Of a DNA stretch of 64,000 bases, positions 40,599-49,704 are shown piece after piece. The position numbers were made by a program, and so were the translations under genes. The notes under the pieces were generated by a model. The model did no database searches, had not been told where the DNA came from, and saw nothing but the letters and a program-made list of their open reading frames with translations. Source of the stretch: CAZTPC01 sp964615565 (lineage in GTDB: Bacteria; Patescibacteriota; Saccharimonadia; Saccharimonadales; AWTP1-31); assembly GCA_964615565.1 (NCBI GenBank), contig CAZTPC010000001.1, positions 1-64,000 of the forward strand. The letters are read 5' to 3'. Each line of letters opens with the position of its first letter. The first letter of the stretch is position 1.

Positions 40599-41498
40599 GG
40601 CGGTTGTTTTCTTTTCGGTCTTGCTCTTTTTCTTACCGGCTGTAAGAGGAGAGAGTGGTAGCTCAATATCGTTCTCGACAAATGCAATACGGAGTCTCTT
40701 GATAAGTTCCGTTTTAACCTTCCACTGTGAGCCTGGGGTAGTTTCGCCGAGAATTTTTATGATCAACCCCCGTTCGGCAAACTGTACTACCTGAGCGAAG
40801 TATGGCTTGCGCTTGATCTTGGAGCCCCACTTTTCATCGGCTGCGAGTTCTTCGCCAACCTTATTGATAACTAGCTCAAGCTTATCAAGATCGGTATCTT
40901 GGGCAACAGTGATGTCTTGGTTAATGCCACTTACACCAAATGTCATGTTGGTGCTTACTACAATACTACTATTTGGAACATGATGAATATTTCCGTCGAA
41001 ATCTCGCAGGATGGTGGTACGAATGGTTATGGCTTGCACGATACCTTGCACGGTGTCGAACTGCACATAATCACCAACACGGTACTGGTTTTCCAGGATG
41101 ATAAACAGCCCATTTGTAAAGTCTTTGATTAGCGATTGGGCGCCAATACCGATTGCAATACCAGCGACACCTGCACTTGCTAGGAGTGGTGCAGTATTGA
41201 TGCCGATCTCGTCAACAACCATGATAACGGCGATAGACCAGATGAGGATTTTGCTGAGGCCGTTTACCAGGCTATCCAGTGTGTCCAAACGTTTTTTGCG
41301 GTCGGTTTCACTGGCAAATGGATGGCTCCGAACGGCTCGCTTTAAGAGCCCCATTAGGATTGCTACGCCAATGCGACGCAGGATCCAGGCACCAACTACG
41401 ATAATCAGAACGTTAATGCCGTGGGTCTTTAGCCACGAGTGTGGCTGCGAAAACAGTGTAATGGTTTTTGGGTCTACTAAGTCTGCCAGTAAATGCAT
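40584..41498 (-). CDS. MscS-type mechanosensitive channel
   Basis: A 304-residue channel that releases solutes on hypo-osmotic shock. Three helices lie in the first 150 residues; the pore helix reads APLLASAGVAGIAIGIGAQSLIKDFTNG with the Gly/Ala pattern of TM3, followed by the beta domain (YRVGDYVQFDTVQGIVQAITIRTTIL) and NSSIV. A Lys-rich C-terminal tail. ATG 41498 is preferred over a start at 41531, which has no family support. Confidence 0.92.
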   Translation of the reverse strand: MHLLADLVDPKTITLFSQPHSWLKTHGINVLIIVVGAWILRRIGVAILMGLLKRAVRSHPFASETDRKKRLDTLDSLVNGLSKILIWSIAVIMVVDEIGINTAPLLASAGVAGIAIGIGAQSLIKDFTNGLFIILENQYRVGDYVQFDTVQGIVQAITIRTTILRDFDGNIHHVPNSSIVVSTNMTFGVSGINQDITVAQDTDLDKLELVINKVGEELAADEKWGSKIKRKPYFAQVVQFAERGLIIKILGETTPGSQWKVKTELIKRLRIAFVENDIELPLSPLTAGKKKSKTEKKTTAKKKS

Positions 41499-41548
41499 AT
41501 GTTTATATACTACTATACTTATTCCGCACAACTCCTTACAATCTCAGT

Positions 41549-42124
41549 ATGATTAATCCAGACGCTCGGCCAAACACTGACCAGAGACGGTACAGTTTTG
41601 AGCTGGTACAGCCAGAGGAGATACCTGAAGTAGCTGCTTTCATGCAACCGGTATACGCCGATACGTATCCAAACGAAGCAAGGGGAACGACGAAAGAAAT
41701 GTTTGATGATCCATTGTTTCGGGAACATGTCGAAGAGTATCTTGGGGATCAACTTGCTACTCCGGGAAGGAATTTATGGGTGGCTCGTGACGAACAAGGT
41801 ATCGTCGGGAGTATCGGCCTAGAGGCTGATGCAGACCCAAGTAATCCAGAAATATGGGGATTCTATGTGGATGTTGATAGGCAGGGCGAAGGAGTCGGCT
41901 CAGAACTTTGGGAACAGGTCATGTCTACTAAGCAATTAGCTGATGCTGATAAGGTTCATTTGAACGTGGCGGTTGACTCACCCCAGGCAGCGCATTTCTA
42001 CGAAGATAAGGGTATGCAGAAAGTAGGCGAGCCATTTACTGTCCAATGGCCTCAATGGAAACAAGAGTACCGCGATGCTGGGTTAACAAATGAATATCAA
42101 CGTATGGAGATGAACTTACGATGA
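41549..42124 (+). CDS. GNAT-family N-acetyltransferase
   Basis: A 191-residue GNAT protein. The acetyl-CoA loop is DVDRQGEGVGSELWEQV (R/QxxGxG/A), and HLNVAVDSPQAAHFYEDKGMQKVGE is the C-terminal GNAT motif. ATG 41549 has TACAAT (41537-41542) exactly 6 nt upstream; the upstream ATG at 41468 lies within the divergent MscS gene. Its TGA overlaps the next ATG (ATGA), so translation is coupled to the RibD-C-like protein. The acetyl acceptor is unknown. Confidence 0.83.
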   Translation: MINPDARPNTDQRRYSFELVQPEEIPEVAAFMQPVYADTYPNEARGTTKEMFDDPLFREHVEEYLGDQLATPGRNLWVARDEQGIVGSIGLEADADPSNPEIWGFYVDVDRQGEGVGSELWEQVMSTKQLADADKVHLNVAVDSPQAAHFYEDKGMQKVGEPFTVQWPQWKQEYRDAGLTNEYQRMEMNLR

Positions 42125-42618
42125 ACGTAACGCTAATGAACGCAATTAGTATTGATGGATTTATCGCCAAACCGGATGGTGATTCTGACTGGGTTAAGGA
42201 CGACGAGCAGTTCGATGCCGCATTGGTAGATTTCGGATGTATCCTGATTGGCCATAGTACGTTTACGCAGTACGAGAATGATCTGTATCCAATTGCAGGC
42301 GCAACTACTTTTGTGTATACGCATGACAAAACTCTTACCAATACGGAAGGTGTGCAGTATGTTTTTGGCGAACCCAAAGATGTACTTGAGCAAATTCAAG
42401 CCGCTGGATTCGATAAAGTACTGCTTGGTGGAGGCGGTAAAGCTAACGCCAGTTTTGCAAAAGCAGGTCTGATAACAGATATGATTTTAGACGTGCATCC
42501 ACTAGTTTTGGGCGATGGGATCCGTTTGTTGGGCGACTTTGACCGACAACTTAAACTTGAACTACAGAGCAAACAAGACTTTACAGACTTTGTGCAATTG
42601 CGGTATAACGTTCAGTAA
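42121..42618 (+). CDS. Dihydrofolate reductase/RibD C-terminal-like protein
   Basis: A 165-residue protein with the DHFR-fold pattern of the RibD C-terminal domain family: MNAISIDGFIA at the N-terminus, a strand CILIGHSTFTQ where a reductase would bind the nicotinamide, and FDKVLLGGGGKANASF as the glycine-rich NADPH loop. It probably reduces a small heterocycle with NADPH; some members act as dihydrofolate reductases in organisms without FolA. ATG overlaps the GNAT stop. Confidence 0.78.
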   Translation: MNVTLMNAISIDGFIAKPDGDSDWVKDDEQFDAALVDFGCILIGHSTFTQYENDLYPIAGATTFVYTHDKTLTNTEGVQYVFGEPKDVLEQIQAAGFDKVLLGGGGKANASFAKAGLITDMILDVHPLVLGDGIRLLGDFDRQLKLELQSKQDFTDFVQLRYNVQ

Positions 42619-42619
42619 T

Positions 42620-43195
42620 ATGGATTTCTCATCTGTTAATGACCCAAAGCTTACCACATTGCTCTCTCATGGGGCGGTTGGCATACTACCAACTGACACA
42701 ATTTACGGCATCGTGGCCAATGCCAGCAATCGGCAGGCTGTTGAGCGAATGTACGCGCTTAAATCTCGTGAGAAAAAGCCAGGCACACTCATAGCGGCAA
42801 ATCTAGAGCAGATCGTCAAACTTGGACTCAAGAAGCGTTATCTAACGGTTGTCGAGGATTATTGGCCAGGACCTGTGACAGTGGTTGTTCCAACATCTAC
42901 TCACGATACTGACTATCTTGACCAAGGTGTCGGATCGCTAGCAGTCAGGGTTATTGACGACCCCAAGATCATTGAACTTCTCGAGAAGACTGGTCCACTT
43001 ATTACATCTAGTGCAAATCATCCTGGAGAGGCCCCAGCTAATACTATAGCCGAGGCAAAACAGTATTTTGGTGATCAAGTCGACTTCTACACCGATGGGG
43101 GTGATCTAAGCGGCCGAAAGCCATCGACAATACTGCGTGTAGTCGACGACACGATTGAAATCTTGCGCGAAGGCGCAGTAAAGATCAACACTTAA
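42620..43195 (+). CDS. tsaC: YrdC/Sua5 (TsaC) threonylcarbamoyl-AMP synthase
   Basis: A 191-residue YrdC-domain protein that makes threonylcarbamoyl-AMP for t6A37 in ANN-decoding tRNAs. GILPTDTIYGIVANA matches the signature TDTxYG, KSREKKPGTLIA the KxR...P loop, and GPLITSSAN the SSAN motif. ATG 42620, 1 nt after the upstream stop, is the natural start; an earlier start at 42515 would overlap. Single-domain length fits TsaC rather than the longer Sua5. Confidence 0.87.
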   Translation: MDFSSVNDPKLTTLLSHGAVGILPTDTIYGIVANASNRQAVERMYALKSREKKPGTLIAANLEQIVKLGLKKRYLTVVEDYWPGPVTVVVPTSTHDTDYLDQGVGSLAVRVIDDPKIIELLEKTGPLITSSANHPGEAPANTIAEAKQYFGDQVDFYTDGGDLSGRKPSTILRVVDDTIEILREGAVKINT

Positions 43196-43209
43196 CAGGG
43201 GTATGGGCA

Positions 43210-43238
43210 TTGACTCATAGCTGTAAGTGTGTTAGAAT
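43210..43238 (+). promoter_or_regulatory. Near-consensus promoter of the helicase operon
   Basis: TTGACT (43210-43215), a 17-nt spacer and TAGAAT (43233-43238). It is one of the best promoters in the window and drives the three-gene operon starting at 43249. The leader would be only 3-4 nt. Confidence 0.7.
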
Positions 43239-43248
43239 ATAGTTAGTT

Positions 43249-43983
43249 ATGGCACATGTAAACCCAGAACGTGATGCAACACAGCCAACCCTTAATGTAG
43301 AGGCGCTTCTTTTTGATAATCAAGATCTAGAGCAGTCTTTGCGTGCAGAGCTTGTACGACAACTAACACCAGAGCGTTTTATGGATCTTTTGGCCGATCA
43401 TAGAGATGCCTACTGTGACGACGAAGCTCCAGTTTTGGCCGCAATCGAGAAGTTTGCAGGTGCAGCGAAAGTCGAATTTCTAGAGCCAACTACTCCTGAA
43501 GAAGAGTTATCAAGGCATGTGGTGAGTGTCGAAGCAGATGTGAGCTCGTTTATTGAGTCGCGTCTGCCACTCAGATCGTTAAGCTTGCTCTCTATAGATG
43601 AATTAGAACAATTAGCCGAAATTTATAACCCAACAAACTTGCTGTATTTAGCCAAGGCACTCTCCAGTGAAGACGGCTTATCATTGTCACCTGTCCAAGG
43701 AGACATGTTGTTTCGATATCGCAATGTACTTAGCCAGATAGACCATATGCGCAACGAGGTTGAGGCTGCCGAGATGCGTGAGCTACAGGGCAATATTGGC
43801 GCAGCCACTGTTGGTTACAGAACATGGGCGGGCGATCTCCACCCATATGGCGTCGAACAAAGAGGGCGTATTGTCACAGACGAGTTCCGAGACTTTTCAG
43901 AGAAAGAAGATGATGGGCGCAGTGTAGTTACGGTTGGCGGTGTCCCTGTTAGGGTTTCAATCAGAAACACGGGAGTCATCTAA
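43249..43983 (+). CDS. Hypothetical protein, first gene of helicase operon, 244 aa
   Basis: Not recognised. Acidic, alpha-helical for about 170 residues (for example RLPLRSLSLLSIDELEQLAE, then QIDHMRNEVEAAEMRELQ), ending in a beta-rich C-terminus (SVVTVGGVPVRVSI). No signal peptide or membrane helix. Near-consensus promoter upstream; its TAA overlaps the next ATG (TAATG), so the operon is tightly coupled. Works presumably with the helicase encoded third. Confidence 0.62.
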   Translation: MAHVNPERDATQPTLNVEALLFDNQDLEQSLRAELVRQLTPERFMDLLADHRDAYCDDEAPVLAAIEKFAGAAKVEFLEPTTPEEELSRHVVSVEADVSSFIESRLPLRSLSLLSIDELEQLAEIYNPTNLLYLAKALSSEDGLSLSPVQGDMLFRYRNVLSQIDHMRNEVEAAEMRELQGNIGAATVGYRTWAGDLHPYGVEQRGRIVTDEFRDFSEKEDDGRSVVTVGGVPVRVSIRNTGVI

Positions 43984-44984
43984 TGGCTGCTCCATTGTCT
44001 GCACACCAGGTCGAAGCATCGTTTGGCGTCGAAATACGGCACAGCTATACGGCGGCCACAGAAATGCCGCCAGAGGTAAGCGCTGCAGAATTACTGCAAC
44101 AGTTCGAGCAAGAAGGCGATAACGAAGCGGCTAGAGCGCTAGATTATGCCGCTTACGAGGTTGGCCAGTTAGTAACCATCACCCGCGAGGTAGATGGTGA
44201 GGCCGATGGTCTCCTAGATATATTTACCGGGGCGCAAGTGATCGAGATGCAGAAACGCATCCGAGACTACTTGGGTAAAAGTCTAGATGAGCATCTTGAC
44301 GATATTAAGGCAGCACCAGGTTTCAGCTACTATGTTGGACGACTGGCTACGCACTTCTTCTCTAGTGACGATGATGTGACAACAAGGTTCGGAGACTTTG
44401 TAACTAACCATATTGATCCCGAGCCAGGTGCCCGTGGGCCGCTCGAAAAGAACTCACGCGAATATGCCAACTGGGCAAACCAAGCACTTATTACTCAATT
44501 CAACGAATTTTATCAGGCAGACTTCCAGATTGAATTGGCGGGTCCAACCAAAACGGTTGAGGGCTCTCGCGTTTCATGGGAGCGCGGCATAGCTGAGTCT
44601 CAATTCTTAATACTTGATTACGTTCGTGACTTACTTGCGATGGGTAATAGCTCTCGAGTTACAAGCGAAGGTGTTCCAACCATGACTATCGATGACCTAG
44701 AGGCGAACCTTCGAAATCTACTTCTAGAAAAAGATCGTATTGTCGCAGAGGCCAAGACAATCAACCCAATCCTTGCTAGTCAGATCGAGGGAAGTATTGA
44801 AGGCCTACAGTCTTACACGATGGGCGTATTCCACCGGGGACGTATGGACGTCCCTCGATTCCGAAAGCACCCAGCCAACGCTCGTCTTGCGATCGTCAAA
44901 GTAGAGGCGTTGTTATTCGAGGCTGCTGCCATGGCTGCGACTCGTGAAGACCAGGCTGATATTCCAATCTTGGATCTCGAATAA
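43983..44984 (+). CDS. Hypothetical protein, second gene of helicase operon, 333 aa
   Basis: Not recognised. Acidic and almost all helical; a central region (ADFQIELAGPTKTVEGSRVS) could be a small beta hairpin. No catalytic motif stands out. The start overlaps the stop before it, and the stop is 10 nt before the helicase ATG. Conserved partnership with a helicase would suggest nucleic acid repair, restriction or defence, but nothing in the sequence proves this. Confidence 0.62.
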   Translation: MAAPLSAHQVEASFGVEIRHSYTAATEMPPEVSAAELLQQFEQEGDNEAARALDYAAYEVGQLVTITREVDGEADGLLDIFTGAQVIEMQKRIRDYLGKSLDEHLDDIKAAPGFSYYVGRLATHFFSSDDDVTTRFGDFVTNHIDPEPGARGPLEKNSREYANWANQALITQFNEFYQADFQIELAGPTKTVEGSRVSWERGIAESQFLILDYVRDLLAMGNSSRVTSEGVPTMTIDDLEANLRNLLLEKDRIVAEAKTINPILASQIEGSIEGLQSYTMGVFHRGRMDVPRFRKHPANARLAIVKVEALLFEAAAMAATREDQADIPILDLE

Positions 44985-44994
44985 GGTATAACCC

Positions 44995-47691
44995 ATGGTT
45001 GACACATCACAAGACCCAGAACGATCAGCAGAGGTGCTGGGCGAGGGTGATTTATATCGAAACTCAGGCCTAACAGACCAACTCAACGAATCAGAGATCT
45101 CGGGGATAATTGCACGACTGGGTTCATTGGTACTCGACGAGGATACGGTTCTTGAAGAACATCAAAGAGAGCAGTTTAACGATGTTGTTCAGTTCTTCCA
45201 GGATGGTGGTAGAGAGTGTTATGTGAAGTCTCCAACTGGTACCGGTAAATCTGTTTTAATTGTCGAACTCAGTAAAAAACTTATTGAGACAATGCAGGAA
45301 GATGATGAGCCACAACGAGTTATCGTTTTAGCGCCGACAATCGATCTTGTCGAACAGATCGTGGGTGGCATAGAAGAAGACACTGGCAAGCGTCGTGGCT
45401 TTAAGGGGTTTGCTCCAGAGCTCGAAGCTCGATCGATTAACGGCAAAATGACTCTTAATACGCGCATTCAGAATATTGGCGAAGCAGAGGTGTTGGTAAC
45501 TACCTACGATACCTTCCGGAATCTGATTGCAGGTTTTGTTGACGGGGAAGAGCTTAGCGAAGAGGCAGTATCAGAACAGATCGCAGATCTTGAGCGTCAA
45601 GAGAACGAACATAAAGATGCCAATAGGCGCCTCAAGCGAGAGCGCGACCAGCACCTTCGCGACGCCTGTGAGCGGCAAGACGTACGGCATGTTCGACAAA
45701 GAGCAGAAGACTTGATTGGTTCAGCGGCTCGAGGTGAGATTCTTGATAACAAAGCAGGGGCTGCCGTGGAGCGTTTCTTGGAAATCGCTGATGATGAGGG
45801 TATAACTGCCGAACGAAAGATTCAAGAGATGAAGCACGCCGCCAGAACTTTGACGAATAAACGAGTTACAATGGCGGCGACATGGATGCACAAGCGTCGA
45901 AGAATGCATCGACAAGAGTTTGTAGTAGAGAAGAATGGTGACCCCGATGACTATATTGCACTTACTGAAGATGAGTTAGATGCTGAGGCGCGAGATGCCT
46001 TTGGTCTAGATAGTATGGAGCGCTACCTAGCAATGTTCTTGCTTCAGAATCGCACCGCCAGACCTGCAATGGCATCAAAGCTTGAACTACGTAAAGATGT
46101 AGACGAAATAGAGAGACTAGAAGACCTTGCAGACGACGAACGTGACATGCAGTATCACGCCAAGGGTCAAGCTAAAGCACTAAAGACAAAGTGGATATTT
46201 GCTGATGCTATTTCTAAGTTTGGGCTAGTTGTCTGTGACGAGGCACACCGAGCAATCGGTACAGAGACCTGGCAAGCTATTCGTGACTTTGCCGAACGTA
46301 AAGAGATTGCGGTTGTTGGTCTTACGGCCACCGATGAATATTCAGATAGGTCACTCGAAGACTACTTTGAGCAGAGGGTCCATGAGCTGACAAAGCAAGA
46401 AGCAATGCGTCGTAAGATTGTAAACCCAATCGCAATGTTCTCACATGATACTGGGCTACTGTTTAAAAACGTTTCTATTGATGCAAACGGTGATTACGAC
46501 CGTGCAACGATTAAGCAGATGAGACTCAACGAAGAGCGTAACCAGATTGGTGTAAATTACGCGCAGATGCTAAGTGAGATGGGATACTCGGGCATTATGC
46601 CGGCCATTCCTGGAGACGGTGCTGCACATGCGAAGGTCTTGGCTGAGATGATCAACAACACCATAATGATCGATCCAAAGACTGGCGAGGAACGTTTTAT
46701 GCGAGCCTGCGCAGTTGATGGTAAAACCGATCCTGAGCTACGCAAGGAATACTTCCGGCAGTACGAGGCGGGTGAGATTGACTGGATCTGTTTTGTCGAT
46801 GTTATCCGTGAAGGCTGGGACAGCGACAAAGCAAAAGCGATTATCAACATGCGGCCAACTCGTTCGATATTGCTTGCAACGCAGCGTGTTGGACGTATAG
46901 GACGTACTTATCCTGGCGCTCCAGTCTCTATTGCAATTGATCTATTCGATGGAATTCTACTTGAGGATGGCGGCATGGAATTACCACCTGTCTTGGTGGC
47001 AGATGTGTTTGGCATGGACAATGTAGAGCAAGGTGCAATTGCCGGTGGTGTCGAGGCCTCGCTGCTAGACAGTGACCTAGAGCGACTACGGCAAGCCATG
47101 CCAACAGGAGTTATTGAGGCGCACCATTCACGGTACGTTCGGATAGTTAAAGAAGCTCAGCTTATCGATGCACGAGGTATCGCCAAAACCGAGACCGGGG
47201 CACAAAGGAATGAATGGCAAACTTTCGAGGCCATTCGTCGCGGCTTTAATGGCTTTTTGCCCAAAGAGATTATTCTCGACGCAATAGAGGGCGATAATCC
47301 GACTGTTCGTGTTACCAACGGTAAGAGCGGTGGCAATATCGTTCCGTTATTTAACATCAGCGATGTACTTGCCTTGCATAAAGATGCACCCGAGATAAAC
47401 CCATGGAGATTATATAAAGACACTACTGGCACTGACTGGATCAGCCCAGAAGGTTGTACCGTTCTACTTTCTAAGCGGTTCCCAAATATCGCATCAGAAG
47501 AAATCTCTGACGTACTTCGGATGATAGAAGAAGAGCAAGGACAGAAGTTTGAGAAGCAGGTCGCGCGATTCCGCATTAACTTCAACGGTAACCCTGTTAC
47601 TCGCCTTGGCTATACGCACTTATTTAGGCTGAGTGAAGTTATGGAACGACTTGTTCCGTATCTAAAAGATCTCGCTACGCTACAAAGTTAG
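44995..47691 (+). CDS. SF2 DEAD/DEAH-box helicase with large internal insertion, 898 aa
   Basis: Superfamily 2 helicase or translocase. Walker A KSPTGTGKS lies at about 78-86, motif Ia-like VLAPTIDLVEQIV and VLVTTYDTF follow, and the DEAH box (VVCDEAHRAIG) is only near residue 415. The second RecA domain has FVDVIREGWDSDKAKAIINM (motif V) and ATQRVGRIGRTY (motif VI) near 630. Motifs I and II are over 300 residues apart, against about 100 in usual SF2 enzymes; the extra part (about 175-395) is Glu/Arg-rich and coiled-coil-like. The C-terminal 230 residues match nothing I know. Third gene of an operon with two orphans; its end overlaps the convergent Mur ligase by 17 nt. Confidence 0.85.
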   Translation: MVDTSQDPERSAEVLGEGDLYRNSGLTDQLNESEISGIIARLGSLVLDEDTVLEEHQREQFNDVVQFFQDGGRECYVKSPTGTGKSVLIVELSKKLIETMQEDDEPQRVIVLAPTIDLVEQIVGGIEEDTGKRRGFKGFAPELEARSINGKMTLNTRIQNIGEAEVLVTTYDTFRNLIAGFVDGEELSEEAVSEQIADLERQENEHKDANRRLKRERDQHLRDACERQDVRHVRQRAEDLIGSAARGEILDNKAGAAVERFLEIADDEGITAERKIQEMKHAARTLTNKRVTMAATWMHKRRRMHRQEFVVEKNGDPDDYIALTEDELDAEARDAFGLDSMERYLAMFLLQNRTARPAMASKLELRKDVDEIERLEDLADDERDMQYHAKGQAKALKTKWIFADAISKFGLVVCDEAHRAIGTETWQAIRDFAERKEIAVVGLTATDEYSDRSLEDYFEQRVHELTKQEAMRRKIVNPIAMFSHDTGLLFKNVSIDANGDYDRATIKQMRLNEERNQIGVNYAQMLSEMGYSGIMPAIPGDGAAHAKVLAEMINNTIMIDPKTGEERFMRACAVDGKTDPELRKEYFRQYEAGEIDWICFVDVIREGWDSDKAKAIINMRPTRSILLATQRVGRIGRTYPGAPVSIAIDLFDGILLEDGGMELPPVLVADVFGMDNVEQGAIAGGVEASLLDSDLERLRQAMPTGVIEAHHSRYVRIVKEAQLIDARGIAKTETGAQRNEWQTFEAIRRGFNGFLPKEIILDAIEGDNPTVRVTNGKSGGNIVPLFNISDVLALHKDAPEINPWRLYKDTTGTDWISPEGCTVLLSKRFPNIASEEISDVLRMIEEEQGQKFEKQVARFRINFNGNPVTRLGYTHLFRLSEVMERLVPYLKDLATLQS

Positions 47692-48970
47692 CGCGCAGCC
47701 ACTCGTCTAGGCTGTCGCCACCACCACCTGCCATACCAACAACCATGTCGCCAGCGTCCAAGTGTTTCTGGATGGCTATTTTTAGCTTGTCGTCACGTTT
47801 AGCAGCCTGGGCAATGGATGGATCGGATAGATGACTAATGAGCTCTTCTGGTGGGATGATTCGCTGGTTTGGGTCTTCTCGCGCAAGGTAGCTCGGGATC
47901 CAATACACTTTTTCTGCTCCGGCAAAACTGTCTTTGTAATCATCGATCATATAATGCTGCCGGCGATTGGTTAGTGGTTCGTAGATGATAATGACTTTTT
48001 GCTCTTTTTCTGCGGCCATTTCTAGCGCCACACTCATGCCACCACGTACTTTTTCAGGTGTGTGGGCATAGTCGGAATATAGGTTCGGCACAAGTTGTTC
48101 CATCCGTCGCTGCAGCCCTGGAAACTTGCTCATAAGCGGTATTAACTTTGCAATCGGTACTTTGGTAATCTCGTGAACTGCTTGAATGACCAGCCAGGCA
48201 TCGAGTCGGTTAAATCGTCCGGCCAGTGCAACTTCGTTTATTTGTGGATGGTCGCTAGTGAGCACATCTAGCTTCGAAGTCCCAGTCAAGCCCAGGTAAT
48301 CGTAATCTTCTTGCCATAGAACGGTACGGCTAGACTGGCCGATAAACTCTTTGAAAGCTTCCTGGTAATCTTCACGAGTAGGGAAGATCTCATGATGATC
48401 CCAAGTCACACCAGTTATGACACTCAAGTACGGCTCAAATGCTAAGAAATTACGATCGAACTCGTCGCATTCGTACACAAATACGTCACTAGTTGGGTCA
48501 AAATGGCCCATCTCAGCAAAGCTAGTTTTAGCCGGCAAAATGTAACTTTGGGGCACCTTCAGCTGGGTCAGTAACCAAACGGCCATAGCAGTGGTAGTAG
48601 TCTTGCCATGCGTGCCAGCGATAGCGATCATCTTGAGTTTTTTGTCACTAACTATCAGGTTGATCAGTTCGTCGCGTTTGCTGCGTTTAATATTCTGACT
48701 CTCGGCGTATACCAACTCCGGATGGTTTGGATTTTCTTTTACAACGGCAGACGAATACACAAACCAATCAATTGGCGTAGCTTCATGTACGCGTGCCATA
48801 TCCTCTACCGTTTGACCAATATGTATATCGGTAATCCCATGCTTTTTCAGATACTGAATATACTGCGAGTCTTGCTTGTCGCTACCAGAAACTTTGTAGC
48901 CGGCCTGCTTGGCGATCATGGCCAATGGGCCTACGCCTGTGCCACCAATTCCACTAATGTAAATATGCAT
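47675..48970 (-). CDS. Mur ligase, MurC/Mpl family
   Basis: A 431-residue ATP-dependent ligase adding L-Ala (MurC) or a tripeptide (Mpl) to UDP-MurNAc. The N-terminal Rossmann loop is SGIGGTGVGPLA, the P-loop AIAGTHGKTTTT, then EMGHFDP, YECDEFDRNF, and TWDHHEIF with the carbamate/Mg site. The C-terminal domain has YSDYAHTPEKV (family DYAHHP). The central-domain residues fit MurC best. ATG 48970 has TATACT (rc of 48977-48982) exactly 6 nt upstream; the longer reading from 49021 would overlap the divergent gene. It shares a 36-bp intergenic region with the cis-prenyltransferase. Confidence 0.87.
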   Translation of the reverse strand: MHIYISGIGGTGVGPLAMIAKQAGYKVSGSDKQDSQYIQYLKKHGITDIHIGQTVEDMARVHEATPIDWFVYSSAVVKENPNHPELVYAESQNIKRSKRDELINLIVSDKKLKMIAIAGTHGKTTTTAMAVWLLTQLKVPQSYILPAKTSFAEMGHFDPTSDVFVYECDEFDRNFLAFEPYLSVITGVTWDHHEIFPTREDYQEAFKEFIGQSSRTVLWQEDYDYLGLTGTSKLDVLTSDHPQINEVALAGRFNRLDAWLVIQAVHEITKVPIAKLIPLMSKFPGLQRRMEQLVPNLYSDYAHTPEKVRGGMSVALEMAAEKEQKVIIIYEPLTNRRQHYMIDDYKDSFAGAEKVYWIPSYLAREDPNQRIIPPEELISHLSDPSIAQAAKRDDKLKIAIQKHLDAGDMVVGMAGGGGDSLDEWLRANFVA

Positions 48971-49006
48971 ATGTTTAGTATAGCTGGGTCTGCTAGTATT
49001 AGTACC

Positions 49007-49666
49007 ATGCCGCAAAAACAAACAGGGCCAACAATTCTATTTTTGCAAGATGGTGACCGTCGCTGGGCGGAGCGCGAAGGTGTATCGTACCGCGAAGGGT
49101 ACGAAAAAATGACCGAAAAAATCGGCCTGCTTATCAACACTCTCGCAAAAAAAGGAATTAATAAACTGTATTTGCCGTCCAACTCTATTGCTAATCTGAG
49201 CCGGCCAAAAGAGCAGGTAGATGCTTGGTTCGAAGCTTATCTGAACTTGCCCAAGTATGTAGATGTTCCGCTCAACATTATTTTCTGTGGTGACGTCGAT
49301 AGAATTCCTGAAGAGTTCAAGGATCGCTACGATCAACTTCAGGCTAGTTCCGATCCTGAAGGTTTTGAATTTCACTTCTTACTGAACTGGTCAACGCTCG
49401 ACGAGATAGCTCGTATTAGTACTAAGATTGCTAAAGAACACAAAGTGATTACCCCGGAGCTTCTACTGCAGTATTCAGACATCCCAGAACCAGTTGACCT
49501 GGTTGTGCGTAGCGGTAAGCGCCGACGAATCTCTTCGTTTATGCCTCTCTCGGGACAGTATTCAGAGCTTGTATTCCTGGATATCTTGTTTCCCGATCTT
49601 ACAGAATCAGACGTCGAATGGTTTCTAGAAGAGTACGCTACCCGCGAACGTACGTACGGTAAGTAG
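49007..49666 (+). CDS. uppS: Undecaprenyl diphosphate synthase-like cis-prenyltransferase
   Basis: A 219-residue UppS-family enzyme building the C55 carrier lipid. ILFLQDGDRRWA is the pyrophosphate-binding motif (family DGNRRWA, with Asn replaced by Asp), and DLVVRSGKRRRISSFMP with GQYSELVFLD is the C-terminal IPP-binding region (RTxGExRxSxFLLWQxxYxE). TAGTAT lies 7 nt before ATG 49007; a reading from 48608 is on the strand opposite the Mur ligase and unsupported. Supplies lipid carrier to peptidoglycan and glycan synthesis with UppP. The Gly-Glu pair of the C-terminal motif reads GK, so activity could be altered. Confidence 0.84.
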   Translation: MPQKQTGPTILFLQDGDRRWAEREGVSYREGYEKMTEKIGLLINTLAKKGINKLYLPSNSIANLSRPKEQVDAWFEAYLNLPKYVDVPLNIIFCGDVDRIPEEFKDRYDQLQASSDPEGFEFHFLLNWSTLDEIARISTKIAKEHKVITPELLLQYSDIPEPVDLVVRSGKRRRISSFMPLSGQYSELVFLDILFPDLTESDVEWFLEEYATRERTYGK

Positions 49667-49704
49667 CCTCCAGCCAAATACTTGTGCCATAATAAGTACA
49701 ACTT

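Noticed and set aside
48608..49006. Extended N-terminus of the cis-prenyltransferase
   Set aside because: It lies on the strand opposite the Mur ligase; ATG 49007 with TAGTAT 7 nt upstream gives the normal family start.
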